DNA from: Pohlia nutans
Taxonomy: Eukaryota > Streptophyta > Bryopsida > Bryales > Mniaceae
Length of the DNA: 64,000 nucleotides
Direction of reading: 5' to 3'
NCBI GenBank assembly: GCA_022496805.1
Contig: CM040091.1
Span: 12,638,336 to 12,702,335 of the forward strand
Positions 32,758 to 48,204 of this stretch are shown in pieces. The notes below the pieces were generated by a model. That model saw only the letters and a list, made by a program, of their open reading frames with translations, was not told the origin of the DNA and ran no database searches. Position 1 is the first letter of the stretch, and every line of letters begins with the position of its first letter. Both the position numbers and the translations under genes were made by a program.

Positions 32758-34042
32758 TGAAGTAGTTTAAATACATTTTGATCCTAAATTTCTTCATTTT
32801 ATAAGAGAAACTTTGTGAGCACATTTATGCCATCCTATATTAATTTTCTTCTTTTCATTAATACACTAAGAATTCTCTATGTTTTAAGAAGTTTTCAATT
32901 GATTTCCTCCAAATCCTATAAATATACAATTGAACATTTGTTTGTTTAGAAGTTCAATGATATTAAAAACACCGAAAAAGTTAGTGATCAAGTGAAACAA
33001 TGCATAAATCCATATTATACCAAGAGAATGAAAAGTCTTGATAAATCAAACATAGATAGATTTAAAATAAGAGACATCACTTTTTTTTCCAATATTGGTA
33101 GTATTATTTGCACAAATTTCATTGTGGATATTAAGATATACACATGTTATGTAATTTTTTTTACAAAATCCTCAAATTACCTAAACCTCTTGATATTGAA
33201 TTTTAAATAGAGTTTTCTATGTTATTAATCGATTCAACGTGAACTCAATAATTGAAAAGATGAAATGTTGAAACTTTTTTGAACTTTTGAAAGCTAAATG
33301 ATGAATGTTAAGGAAACCCCCTAGACATGAATTACTAAATATCGCCTTAAATTTTGAATATCTTCAATACAATCTACTCAAAATTTAGAAAAATGTTGAA
33401 TTCTCAAAAATTAGAAATTGGTCGACTAAAGCTCCAATGCTCTGAAATTAATTTAGTTTGTCTCTTTAGCTTGCCGAATCTAACAATATCATACAATATT
33501 GTTTTCCAATACGCGACTTTCGGGGATAACCAAAATTTTAAAATCAGGTTTTCAATTTACAAGAAAGAGTCTAATAAAATTTTATTTTATAGTATTAGTT
33601 TCAAGAAACTATTTGAATGAGCTTTTTGTATTTTTCATTTATTCTTTTGATGTACTTTAAAGGATTTTTTTTAATGGTTAATTATTTGAATTGAAATAAA
33701 GTCTCAGGGTAAATTGCATTCCATGGTATTGAAAAACAACAATACCCGAACAACACTAGAGTTAACCAAAAAGTCAGCTCAAAGAGGAAAGTTTTAGCAA
33801 ACTCCTCTTGAACTCCTCTTGAACTCATATTGAAATATAAATAGACCAAAAACTAGTTCATGATGAGTAGGGAGACAATTTAAAGCAAGCCACTGTCATG
33901 ATTCTCCACACCTCGCAATGACTCCCACATTTCTACCAAACCTCCAAGCCCATGACCCACAAAGGAACAATTTATGACACGACACTATTCAACCCAAGTA
34001 CAGCTCAAAAGAGAGGTTAGAAGTAGAGCAAAAAGGAGGTTA
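32758..34042. other. AT-rich spacer
   Basis: Only short AT-rich ORFs, none convincing. TCCTCTTGAAC repeats in tandem near 33804-33830. Confidence 0.4.
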
Positions 34043-34518
34043 GAGCATCCCCAATGCAGTCATGGTAAAGCTCACTGCCTAAAATTGACTGACCTAAAAT
34101 TAGAGGGTAAAATTTCTATCATTAGAAGCGCATTTAAATAAACGTGAGATATTTCTCAAGAAAAAAAATAGTAAAAATTTGACGTAGGTGAAATATCCCA
34201 TTGAAAACACCACATTTTCAAAATTTAGAGGGAGTGCACCAAATCTTGCTTAAAAATGGAAAGATCCTCCAAAAATATAGAGGGAGTATGGGAGGATCTT
34301 TCCATTTTTAAGCAAAATTTGGTGCACTCCCTCTAAATTTTGAAAATTTGGTGTTTTCAATGAGAGATTTCACCTACGTCAAATTTTTACAATTTTTTTC
34401 TTTGAGAAATATCTCACGTTTATTTAAATGAGCTTCTAATGATAGCAATTTTACCCTCTAATTTTAGGTCAGTCAATTTTAGACAGTGAGCTTTACCGTG
34501 ACTGCATTTGGGATGATC
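34043..34518. mobile_element. Foldback MITE, Tourist-like, TTA target duplication
   Basis: Nearly the whole 476 bp element is one inverted repeat: each arm is about 215 bp and the loop is only a few tens of bases near 34265-34285. The ends are GAGCATCCCCAATGCAGTCA and the near-complement of GATCATCCCAAATGCAGTCA. TTA lies at 34040-34042 and 34519-34521, as expected for PIF/Harbinger-derived MITEs. It sits about 420 bp before the TFIIA gamma start codon. Confidence 0.85.
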
Positions 34519-34940
34519 TTAGATGGGCTTCTTTTCGGTTAACTCTACTGCTGTATACCCGAACACAGAGAGAACAATATCAAATGCCGGCGGGTATGAT
34601 CTAGACTCTCTGGTGGGCCCCACCACGTACAGAAAAATAGTGTAGGGGCGGCTTGTGTGGTGTGACCGGAGCAGCGTTTATAATGCGAGCCGCGGGGGCG
34701 GTCTTTTCCAGTTCGGAGTGTGACGGTCTGTAGCGCCCGCTCCGTCCTCGTTTGCTCGATTGATCCTGTTTGGGCTTCTTGCGATTTCCCGGTCCGGATA
34801 TCTTCGCCACCATCGTTTCCTTCGTCTGTCGCTGCACATTTCGAGCCCAAGTTTGCCCCATTTGGTGCCGTATTGATTGCGTCGTCGAAACCCTTGTTGG
34901 TTCGTGTCGGTGAGGTTGTTTTTTTGTTGTTGTTAGCGCG
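34519..34940 (+). promoter_or_regulatory. Probable TFIIA gamma promoter and 5' UTR
   Basis: GC content rises compared with flanking DNA. A TTTATAATG string lies at about 34675-34683, followed by a GC-rich leader ending in the T-rich stretch before ATG at 34941. The TATA assignment is by eye only. Confidence 0.4.
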
Positions 34941-36949
34941 ATGGCCAGCTACGAGTTGTACAGGAAATCCTCAATTGGGATGAGCCTCACGGACGCCTTG
35001 GACGAGCTTGTCACGAACGGCACCATCTCGCCTCTGCTTGCTGTCAAAGTGCTCATGCAGTTTGATAAGGTGCTCATGCTGCTTAAACCCTAAATAAATT
35101 TGCCGTCTCCTTCTTCAATTGCCGAGGGCACCACCATGCTGTGGTTTTTGACCTGTGGTTTTCATTGGATGGAGCAGTCGATGAACGACGCTTTGTCTAC
35201 CAAAGTGAAGGTGAAGACAAGTTTCAAGGTAATAGTTCTTCAGCCTCTTGTTCAGAGTTCTTAGCTCTTACTTGTAGTACACGGCGAGGTTTGGTTGTAG
35301 GTTTAGGGTATAAGGTAGAAGCACCTATAACCGATAACTCAATCTGCTTTCTAGCCTAGAAGAAGAAGGGGAATAGTATTTTTCGTTCACAGGAAGATAG
35401 AAACCACGAAGAATGAAAAAGTTCCCATAATTTTATTCTAAATAATGAAACTTCTACAAATTTGCAAAGTGACAAGTTAATTGTCACCCAAGACCGATAA
35501 CTAGACTAGCCCAAGTTGTTTATTGACTAACTTAACCCTTTAGTGCCCAGGGTACTGTAGCTCAGAACCCTGGATTTCAGTAGAATTTTTCACAGTGGTT
35601 GAGACTACCAAAAATAGATTGGGTTAAATTAGAAAGTAATCGTACAATTCTATTCTCAACTCGAGAGCACACATTTTATTAAAATTTGAGAATCATCCGA
35701 TGGTGGGATCGGAAGATTATAGTATGTATTTGAACTGTATAATGCACGCTCAAAAACGAGATTTTGGGGGGTGTGTGACTTCAAAGTTAAATATAATTTT
35801 TGGTAAATTTTCAAGAATAAAAGCAAAGAAGTTCAGCTATGCCCTATGTCAACACCTCTCTGTTGCAATCTTTCATATCAAAAATAGACTCACACATAAT
35901 TATTGTGAGATTTATAAGTGAAAGTGACTTCTCCATGTACGGTTTAGGACAAAATTTTATACGTTGAAAATTGACAGGGTGGGTACATTAGTCAAGATCG
36001 GATTACACACACTAATGGAAGATGAAGAAGAGAACACAATCCAAAAAAATAAAACAAGATAACAAACTTCCAAACACAAGAAATACTACGCATTACATAT
36101 GTTGTATTTGTAAGTATTTACTGTATTTTCAAGTATTTGCAATATTTTCGCGTTCTGTTGATAGGTATTTTGATAGTTGTACAATTCCAAATTGAAATTT
36201 TCTTTTTTTGGAAGGTGCGTAATGTATGTGGGCAGATCTGAACTTCAAATCTGAAGTTCCAATGCTTCACGGATTCTCTGCTACTTGCATTTCGGACGTT
36301 GTAGTGACCATAATGTGGTTTGCTGGGCACTAAAGGGTTAAACCCTAAACATCCCAGCGTCCAGAAATTGATATTTTTCATACAATATTGGATGACTTTC
36401 ATCCAAGTCAGCCTATTAAATTCTCTACCAATTAGAGTAAATCTCTTTGGATGGGGAGATGTTGATAATATTTGAGAGGTCTCCAAACACAAGTATGTTA
36501 AATTTGTTGGGTAGATTTCATGCATGCAATGGTCCTCTCATGTACATCTGAGTCATACTAATATCTATTTACGAGGCTAGCATCTACTTGTGTTCAAAGG
36601 ATTGGTACATTTAGGGGTCAATATAAGTAAAAGTGCAAGAAGTTGATTGGTTGACAAAAATTTCTAAACAAGTGGCATTGAGTTTGGCTGTTAACCATTA
36701 TGGGTCAGTCTACATGTTGGTTTTGGGTGCATTGTCGGTTACCTTAATTTCGGTTGAATAGTACAAATGGATTGGTTGTTTCTTAAAATGCTCTGCTGTG
36801 GAAAACAGGGTCATCTCCACACTTACAGATTCTGTGACAACGTGTGGACGTTCATCTTGGAGAACGCACAATTCAAAACAGATAACGAGATTTTACCAGT
36901 GGACCGGGTGAAGATTGTTGCCTGCGATGCCAAGATTATTGCACGCTGA
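34941..36949 (+). CDS. TFIIA-S: Transcription initiation factor IIA gamma subunit
   Basis: Three exons join in phase: 34941-35069 (43 codons), 35178-35228 (17 codons) and 36809-36949 (46 codons plus TGA). Splice signals are AAG/GTGCTC...GAGCAG/TCG and AAG/GTAATA...AACAG/GGT. The product of 106 residues begins [20 protein letters not shown], continues [15 protein letters not shown] and ends [12 protein letters not shown]. This is the highly conserved small TFIIA subunit: an N-terminal helical bundle and a C-terminal beta-barrel half ([20 protein letters not shown]) that with the large subunit stabilises TBP on the TATA box in the nucleus. Length equals the usual plant length. Intron 2 (about 1.58 kb) carries a piggyBac-like MITE. 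All key segments look intact, so the gene is probably functional. Confidence 0.96.
35536..36337. mobile_element. piggyBac-like MITE 1, TTAA target (TFIIA intron 2)
   Basis: TTAA flanks both ends (35532-35535 and 36338-36341). The termini are CCCTTTAGTGCCCAG and CTGGGCACTAAAGGG, an exact 15-bp TIR. The 802 bp interior has no long ORF. TTAA duplication with CCC...GGG ends is the hallmark of the piggyBac superfamily. Confidence 0.85.
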
Positions 36950-37907
36950 GCTGCCAGCAGAGGTGAAGGTGGGGGTGGGGAAGCCAGCACAGGTTGTAAA
37001 GCACAGGTCACATTTGCCGGCCTTAGATGTTGAAAACTTAAGCTTAGGAGCAGCTCACAGTTGTCAGTTGGAGTCTTTACCAACACGTGTTTAGGGCACT
37101 GTAAGAAGATGAGTCATGAGAACTCTTTTCATTGCGGTCTGAGATTACTTAATCGTGAATTCAAAGATGTCAGTGGAGCAGTTTTGACACTTGCTCAGCT
37201 TTGTAGGTCTTTGCGCTGCAGGCACATGATACTCGCTTTGGAAATGGTGACATTGTTATTATTGCACATGACCACCATATGCAATTTCTAACCCACAAAT
37301 GGAGGAGGCCATTGTACTGGAAATTTAGCAACCTTTACATGTTTTATAAAGTAGGCTACTCTTCCTCATTCCGTCTTGGTTTGATATTCCAATACGTACC
37401 GTTGATTACCTTCACTATTTTTCTGTAAGCTTACTATTCTAGATTGCTACAGACTCCTTGAATAATTCACTTTCTTCGCATTACCTTGGCAGCTTGGCTG
37501 TGTCTGAGCATTGCAACATTTCAACGCCCTGGCTAGCTTATCAAGTTGCATACTATGATATTTTACTTGGGCCTTTTGTCTTAGATCTTCCAAAACTGTG
37601 TGAATAGGATTACATTAATTTAGGATGGTATGGTGGTGCACTCTAGGTTCGCAGAATACAGACACATTCTTTAGTGGGAAATATGAACAACCGTTGCCAA
37701 TTCATATTCTTCAGCTCCAATTCCACAACTAACTTATATGCCTCGGGAATTATACGATAGGTTCACAGAGCAAGTCTGCTTTCCCGAGGAAGATTGAAAT
37801 TCTTGCTCTAGTTTACCGCTTTTGTCCTTTTGGCTTCCTCCCCGCCACAATCATGTGTACTCGCAGCATCTAGAGGGAGCCATCGGTTGCAAAAGCCCAG
37901 CACTGTA
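36950..37907 (+). other. TFIIA gamma 3' flank and spacer
   Basis: Immediately 3' of the TGA is presumably the 3' UTR. Short ORFs here have no recognisable product. Nothing else seen. Confidence 0.4.
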
Positions 37908-38845
37908 CAGTCAGGTAGGAATTGCTTACGAATTCCCACTGCAGGGAATTTTTTTTGAAAACTTTGAACACTCCGTACATACTCAAAAATGATCCGATTT
38001 GGAAACTGCAAAGTGCGTTGGAATCACATCGGCGTGTACTACAATATCGTTACAAATTTACACATGTATTAGTGAAAGTTATACAATAAGTTATATCTAA
38101 TATATACACTATCTATCATTGATTGCTCTCACCGTTTGCTTCAGTTACGGTGTACATTTAGCAAGCATATATGAAATGAGTGTTTGAAATTGTTCTTGAT
38201 ATACTTGGGCCTATACTTGCAAGATAACTTGTATCATTCCATTTGTTTTATTTGTACCTTTTTATTTTGTAATGGTATAGGGGCTTTCATGGGTTTTAAC
38301 AAAAGTCCATTTGTCATCATTCCTCCAACTAAATAATCAGTAGTTCATTTTGTGGAATTTGTTTATGAAAGTCTATTGATTGGCTTCTATTTTATGCATG
38401 ATAGACCTATTCAATTCACATTGATGGAGGATGGTGATCCAATACACCGTAGATATCAAGATGATTGGAGACATGCCCATGGAATCAAAAAGATCATGAA
38501 GGAATAAAAATGAAATGACACAAATCATTCAAGAAGTATGAGCTCAAGTATCTCAAAAAAAACTTCAAACACTCATTTCATTTTTTCTTGCTAAAATGGA
38601 CACTGTAACTGAAGCAAACAGTGAGAGCACTCAATGGTAGATAGTGTATATATTAGTTTTAACTTGTTGTATAAATTTCACTAATACATGTATAAATTTG
38701 TAACGATATTGTAGTACACGCCGATGTGATTCCAACGCACTTTGCGGTTTCCAAATCGGATCATTTTTGAGTAGGCACGGAGTGTTCAAAGTTTCCAAAA
38801 AAAATTCCCTGCATTGGGAATTCGTAAGCAATTCCTACCTTACTG
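37908..38845. mobile_element. Mariner-type foldback MITE, first of an adjacent pair
   Basis: The left end CAGTCAGGTAGGAATTGCTT and the right end AAGCAATTCCTACCTTACTG are inverted, with arms of roughly 240 bp that include GTGCGTTGGAATCACATCGG. TA lies outside each end (37906-37907 and 38846-38847). CAGT...ACTG termini at TA fit Tc1/mariner/Stowaway logic. Confidence 0.82.
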
Positions 38846-38847
38846 TA

Positions 38848-39458
38848 CAGTCGGGTACAACATGCTTACGAATTTTTCAATCACTTTTCACTAAAACGTT
38901 CAACAATCTTTAGGAAGCTCTAGCATGCTCAAAAATGAACCGATTATGAAACCACAAATTGCATTGGAATTGCAATGAAGCGTGCTTCAACTTTATGATA
39001 AGTGAACAAAGAATAATTTAAAATCATACAACAATTTAGATTTCTTTTATACACTATCTGTCATTTCTTAGTGAACCTTTGGAAGATAGTCAAAGATTCT
39101 TTTGCATTTAAGTACAAAATAAATAAGAAATTGTACAAGTAGTTCAAGCGGTGTGGGATCAAGCATCTCTAAAGCAATTGTGAAGGTTCATTTCTAAAAA
39201 GTACCATTAAATACAAGTTGTAATTTTCACAAATGGTGGTAGCACTAAATGGTAGATAGTATATAGAAAACATCAAATTTTTTGTATGATTTTCAAATAT
39301 GTATGTGTATTTGTATTGATGATGAAGTAGACTTTAGTGTGATTCCAATGCAATTTGAAAATTGAAATTCCGTTCATTTTTGAGCATACACGGGCCTTCC
39401 AAAGTTCCCACAAATCTCAACTGGATCCAAAAATTCGTAACTATCTTGTACCCGACTG
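38848..39458. mobile_element. Mariner-type foldback MITE, second of the pair
   Basis: The left end CAGTCGGGTACAACATGCTT begins right after the TA that closes the first element. The right end is TTGTACCCGACTG, followed by TA at 39459-39460. The arms share the CATTTTTGAGC and GTGATTCCAATGCA words with the first element, so both come from one family. Confidence 0.8.
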
Positions 39459-39460
39459 TA

Positions 39461-41160
39461 CTGTACAACACCCGACAGTAAGGTTTTCCAGCAGTAAGTT
39501 TCCGTTGGTCTGTTTCTGAGGCATTGAATAAAATTTGTACATTACAAATATTAGATTTTATCCATGCAAGTAGATCTATAATTGCAATCACCGATATTTT
39601 TGTGTAAATTTTGAAACTCAAAATTCAAAATTCAAATGTAATTTGATTATGGATAAGATATTGACAATTTGTACATGAAATTTGTTGTGATTGGTTGAAA
39701 TGTAACATTCTGAGTGTAGTGATTTTTGGAGATTTTTTGGTTGCTTAATTTTATGAGTTGACTTTTTAAAGAGAACTCTTGCACCAAAATCTTTGAAATT
39801 TTGGGTGAATTGCTACAACATGAAATGAGACATGAAAATTTCACAAATCATCCCCTTTCTAATTGGATCACACATGCATGGAGCTAACTTCCCATGAAAT
39901 TCACACTTCAAAAAGTCAATGACGGATGAGAAAAAATGGATGAAATCTATACATTGTTAAAAAAACGAATGCTCATGTAGTTAAGGATTAAAAAATGAGC
40001 AACTTTGAATTTGAAACTTCAAATTTGATATCTTAGTCAATAATGCTTCAAAATGTATGTTCTTTTTTCCACATGATTCTAAAAAGGATCCCCATTCTTT
40101 CTATCATGACAATAATATCCTTTAAGTAATAAAATATGTTGCTACCCGGCAATAGGTTTTTCAAAACTTCTCTATACTTCTCTGCATTGTGTTGTACCCA
40201 AAAACCACTATAGATTCACTAATCATTTTTTAAAGCAAATGATAGTAAAAGAATTCATTTTCTCTACATTGTACAATACCCGAAAACCACTATACATCCA
40301 CCAATTCATTTTCATTTGCTCCACTAATTTGCCAAATCTAAATACCATTGAGAAAGGTAATAAAAGATGTTCAAAAGGAGTGTTTGCCAAAGAATAAAGA
40401 GGAATTCTTTAAAACTATCCACCAAGCGGAGGAAGAGATGTCTTTAGAAATTACAGAAACGCTCTTTCCTAGCATGCCTTCAAGGATGATGGCTGTAATC
40501 AATACTAAAAGAAGTGTATGAATTACATCCTATGGATGAAAATGTTTTTGATGATTTTATCAATGATAATAAATATTTTTTAGAAAAAAAGATTCAGGTT
40601 TACTTTTTAGGCAATGTTTTTCATTGTATACATATGTTAGGCTTTTGTATAATTTTTAATTTATTTTGAACATGCATACATACATTAGGCTTCTTTTTTG
40701 TTATATATATATCAATATATGCATGTATATCATTTTTTCCATGAAAGAAAATCCGTAGATAAGGGTATTAATTTGGAGGTGATGCACTCACTTTATTCTT
40801 GACTTTTAACACTAAGTGCACCCCCTAGAATTCATCTTTACCAAAAATAAAACAATTTAAAAATAAAAAAATAAAAAAAAAAAGAAAAGAAATTGAGATT
40901 TTGTAAAAGATCATTTTTTCACATATTTGAACAAAATTTCATCGACAATCCTTTTTTCTTCTTCTCCTTTAATTAAATTTTTGACTGCACTTTTGCACTG
41001 CAACAACGCACTAGTTTTTTACATAAACATTCATGTAAATCACATATATGTTATTCAGCTGAGTTAACCAAAATCGCAACATGTGATCTAACCCCCAGAA
41101 TATCACGAAACAAGAGTCCAGGCCCTCTTTTAGTGTAACCGAAATCAAAGCAACTTTATC
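39461..41160. other. AT-rich intergenic stretch
   Basis: No gene supported. ACAACACCCGACAGTAAGG at 39465-39483 is a stray terminal-like word of the adjacent MITE family. A-rich tracts occur near 40860-40890. Confidence 0.4.
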
Positions 41161-41943
41161 AGTTAATCATTTAGTACAGTTGTTGTACTTCATCCATCTA
41201 ATTTTCATCCGTTTTACAAAACGGCGAGAGTAACTCTCCCATGAAGAGTCAATTGGCCGGGGGTACCGACAGCATATTGTGAGTTGGCACTCCCACCGAG
41301 AGGCGGCTACACTGACCAGTAGTCCCGCCACCCACTCCCGAGGTCGGATTCGATTTACAACATAAGATGTCCCGGCGACTGTGTGTTGGCATTCGTACCA
41401 TGAATCGTTTTGTATGAGCTCTTTTCCTGGTATTTTTTCTTTTCCTGATCTCTTTGCTTTTCCTGATCTTTTTGTGTTGGCCAATTTGGAGACTGCCCTT
41501 GTGGGTCTGTAATGTGTTAGCATCTGCAAGCTCTCCCGGTGGGTCTTTCTTTGTGTTAAGATTTGGAGCTTTTCCTTGTGAACGTACTTTTTTGTGGAAG
41601 CATTCGGAAATTGTTCTAATCTAGCGTTTGGTCTGTTTTGCAGGTCATAGAGCTGACAGACCCAGCTGAGTACGTGAGCTGCGATCAAGCTTTCTAAGTT
41701 GCCGCTCAAGTTTCGGTGAATAATTGGAGGACGTCGTGAGCTTGAGGCATGCAGCGAGTTAGTTCCTGACTGCGATTTTGGACTCTGGCACTGACGTCGA
41801 ATTGGGAAATCATACAGTATTCGGCGAACCGGGTTTTGTCGGAGGGGGTCGCGTTGCCGGCTAGCTCTGGTGGAGTCTAGCAGGTGTGTGTGTGTGTGTA
41901 TGTGTTTCTGATTATGGTGGAACGGTTTGATAATTGATTGATT
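41161..41943 (+). promoter_or_regulatory. Upstream region of the spastin-like gene, duplicated at 57374-58141
   Basis: From TTAATCATTT (41164) and GTTGTACTTCATCCATCTAA onwards, this segment matches the region before the F-box gene in the same orientation over roughly 700 bp, with indels. Shared words include ATGAATCGTTTTGTATGAGC, GTGAGCTGCGATCAAGCTTT and GACTGCGATTTTGGACTCTG. Similarity ends just before the two start codons, so it spans promoter and 5' UTR. A GTGTGTGTGTGT tract follows at 41883. Confidence 0.8.
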
Positions 41944-45176
<3,233 letters not shown>

Positions 45177-45279
45177 GTGTGCAACGTCCTGCTGCAGAAA
45201 CTACACTCAATTGATTTCCTCAAGTAAGGAGAAGTGCATTGCGTTTTGCAAGTGTCCACTTTGCCTGTCATGCAGTATA

Positions 45280-46946
45280 CAGTGGTTAGCAAAAGTGTTC
45301 GGATAGTAATGACAATCTCAGTTTAGTAGTAACACTTGTCAAGTTTGGTAGGTAGGTGCTATTTTTTCAGCTAATTATAACTAAAGAGCCATTTGTAAAC
45401 TAGAAAGAGTACCATCATTGACATTGAGCCACTTGTAAGGACAGCAGTTCATGATGTGTCAATCATGGGTGTCCAATATATTATGCACACAAGTTGAGCA
45501 TCTAAAATATCTTGAGAATCAACATGTACTTATGGAGACCTCTTGCATTTCAAGATTCATTGTGATTGAGTAAGATTGCTCTTGATTAGCTATGGCTCCT
45601 AGAAGGTTTCTTGCTGAATGTGAGTTAGTTCTTCAGATGCATGAGAGAGGGGATTCGTACTCTGAAATTTCAGCGGTTCTAGGCATCTCTCGAAGCACTT
45701 GCCATGCTGTTGTGCGGAGGTTTACAATAAGAGGTCATTTGAGAGATGCTCCTTCACAAGGGAATTCTTGATGAACGTGGTGATCGTGAGGTTGTAAGGT
45801 TGTTGAATGCACCATCTAATGGTACAGCTGCAGCAGTGGGTAGAGTAATGCGATCTCAAGGATTGGATTTGAGTGATGATACAATTAGAAGATGTCTTCG
45901 GAGGCAAGGATTGAGAGCACGAGTGAAAACTAAGAAGCCATTCTTGTCAAAGAAGCACAAAACACATCGATATGCATGGCGAAAGAAGTGTAGGCATGCA
46001 AGTTGGATCGATTGGAGTTATGTGGTTTTTTCAGATGAGTCAAAATTCAATTTGTTTGGCTTAGATGGGAGGGAGTATTGTTGGAGGAAGAGAGGAGAGC
46101 ATCTTTTAGATCAGCATGTGCAACCTACTATCAAATTTGGGGGTGGAAACATTATGGTTTGGGGATGTATGACTTGGGAAGGAGTTGGCAACCTTCGTCT
46201 TATAGAACTTTGGAACATGGATAAGTTTGTGTATCGTGAAATTTTGGAAATGGAGCTCATGAATACTATATGTACATGCATGATTTAGGAGAGGAGAATG
46301 TTAATTTTCAGCACGACAACGATCCCAAACATACTTCTAAATATGTTATAGATTGGTTGTTAGCACAGGAGTTTCAATTAATTTGGCATCCAGCTCAATC
46401 TCCTGACTTGAATCCTATAGAACACCTTTGGAATGAAGTAGATTGTCGCATGAGAATGTCGGAGAAGAAACCTACTAACAAGAAGGATTTTTGGGAGAAA
46501 TTGCAAGAAATTCGGTATAGCATTGAGATTGATGTTGTGAGGAAATTGATCATGTCTATGCCTGAGAGAGCTGCAGATGTTTATCAAGCAAAAGGTGGCT
46601 ATACACGATAGTAGTCATTATAATTGTACATTCAAGTTTTTAGGTACTCATCATGATTGATTCTACATTCAAGTTTTTAGCTTGATTTTGTAGCTCATGG
46701 CTTTGTTTCCAATGTAAATAGATAACCACTTCACTTTTTGCATAAAGAATTGGACACCCACATCATGTGTTTTATGTTTGATTGATTTCTTGATTGACAT
46801 TTTTGATTATGAATGTTATTTTACATGTTTGTTGTAACTGTGTGATTGCATGTTTAAGTTTTTACAACTTGAATGTAAGTTATGTAGGAAAACTAGCTCA
46901 AATTGGAAGTGGAAGCGTCCTGTCCGAACACTTTTGTTGACCACTG
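45280..46946 (+). mobile_element. Tc1-type DNA transposon
   Basis: The ends are CAGTGGTTAGCAAAAGTGTT and the complement of CAGTGGTCAACAAAAGTGTT, with TA on both sides (45278-45279 and 46947-46948). The element is 1667 bp, a normal full length for Tc1, and contains one transposase gene. It sits between the spastin-like stop codon and a piggyBac-like MITE. Confidence 0.92.
45592..46611 (+). pseudogene. Tc1 DD34E transposase, two frame breaks
   Basis: The reading starts MAPRRFLAECELVLQMHERG with a helix-turn-helix (YSEISAVLGISRSTCHAVV), breaks near 45760, resumes as ILDERGDREVVRLLNAPS, and breaks again near 46270. The catalytic core shows VVFSDESKFNLFG (first Asp), GGGNIMVWGCMTWEGVG, FQHDNDPKHTSKYV (second Asp) and SPDLNPIEHLWNEV (Glu). 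Exactly 34 residues separate the second Asp from the Glu, so it is DD34E. All three acidic residues remain. Close similarity in feel to fungal and animal Tc1 proteins is from memory and needs a search. Confidence 0.9.
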
Positions 46947-47312
46947 TATGTACAAATAGTGCAAAATGGCGTCTTTTTTCGGGTCATGCTGGTTCAGATT
47001 CATATATCACTCAATGAACAGCAGGGAACTATTACATAGACGCCCATGCTGATCACACAAGCTGATCCGAAGAAATAATGAAAGTTGTTGAACTGAAGTT
47101 TCAGCGGCGTTGTCACTGAAGTTAGGTCTTGTAAATATTTACCTTTTGTTTTTTGGAAAAGAGTTGGATCAATAATTCAATATACACTGCTATTCTTTAC
47201 CGAGCACTACTGCCCACAGGCTTCTTGGACAGTACAGTACCTGGCAGCGGTCAAAGTCCATGTATGTTTAAATATTTTTTAATTATATATTTTTTAACAT
47301 GCTATTTCTTAA

Positions 47313-47522
47313 CCCTTAAAAGGTCCTTAGGGTCCCTCTCTATAGATTGTATTTAGCAAATCGTTTACTATACAAATTGTAATATAATGTTAGATACATA
47401 TTATCACGATTATTAATTTTGCTTTGTATTGAAAAGTGTTCGGTTATTGTTATTTTGATCAAATACCATCAAATATGGAATATACTATACGGCAATAAAA
47501 GGAGATTCGGTCTGTTCAAGGG
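47313..47522. mobile_element. piggyBac-like MITE 2, TTAA target
   Basis: TTAA flanks a 210 bp element (47309-47312 and 47523-47526) with CCCTTAAAAGG at the left and the complement of CCCTTGAACAG at the right. The TIR is short and imperfect, so assignment relies on the TTAA/CCC pattern shared with the other copies. Confidence 0.6.
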
Positions 47523-48204
47523 TTAATAATTGAAAAATAGAATGTATGAGTTTTTAAATTTACTTTGTGGTTCTCGATTTGGTGAACTTCTGAGTGGTGG
47601 TAATTTGTAGTTGTATTCATCAGGAATTTCCGACCCCACTGATTCTGCACTGATTCAGTGCGTTTATCGTTAAACACTGATTCCGCACGTCATACATGCA
47701 TTTAGAAGTGTCGTTACGGTACGGAAGTGACATGCATTACTAGAGTGTCGATGCAGTGTCTTTTCAATGATTATCAAAAAAGTGTTGTTTCCGCACGAAA
47801 GTCGTGCTTGACGGAATCCGTGCGTTAATCGTGTATTTACATCACATGGCTGATAAGACACGGATAACGTGCGGTTTTAGTTAATGCGAATTCAGTATCG
47901 TACACGTATCATATTAATGCCATTTATTATATTCGTGCGATTTCAGTATCTATTATAATGCAAATTATTTTCATACGACATCCGTGTACAATATTTTAAT
48001 ATATTTTTGGAATATTTTGGAATATGTTGGAATATTCCAAGAATCTTCTTTAAATTATACTTCCGGTTTAATTTCCCAAAACATTTTTAGATCTACATTT
48101 ATAGAGTTTAGAAGCAATACACATTAAAATTTCAAAGAAATAACATTTTATATTTTTAGAATTCAAATTTGGTATTATTGGTTATCATTGTACTTTTCAT
48201 CATA

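Noticed and set aside
41167..41709. Minus-strand ORF of 180 codons over the spastin upstream region
   Set aside because: Antisense to a 5' region whose homologue at 57385 breaks the frame, and no domain was recognised.
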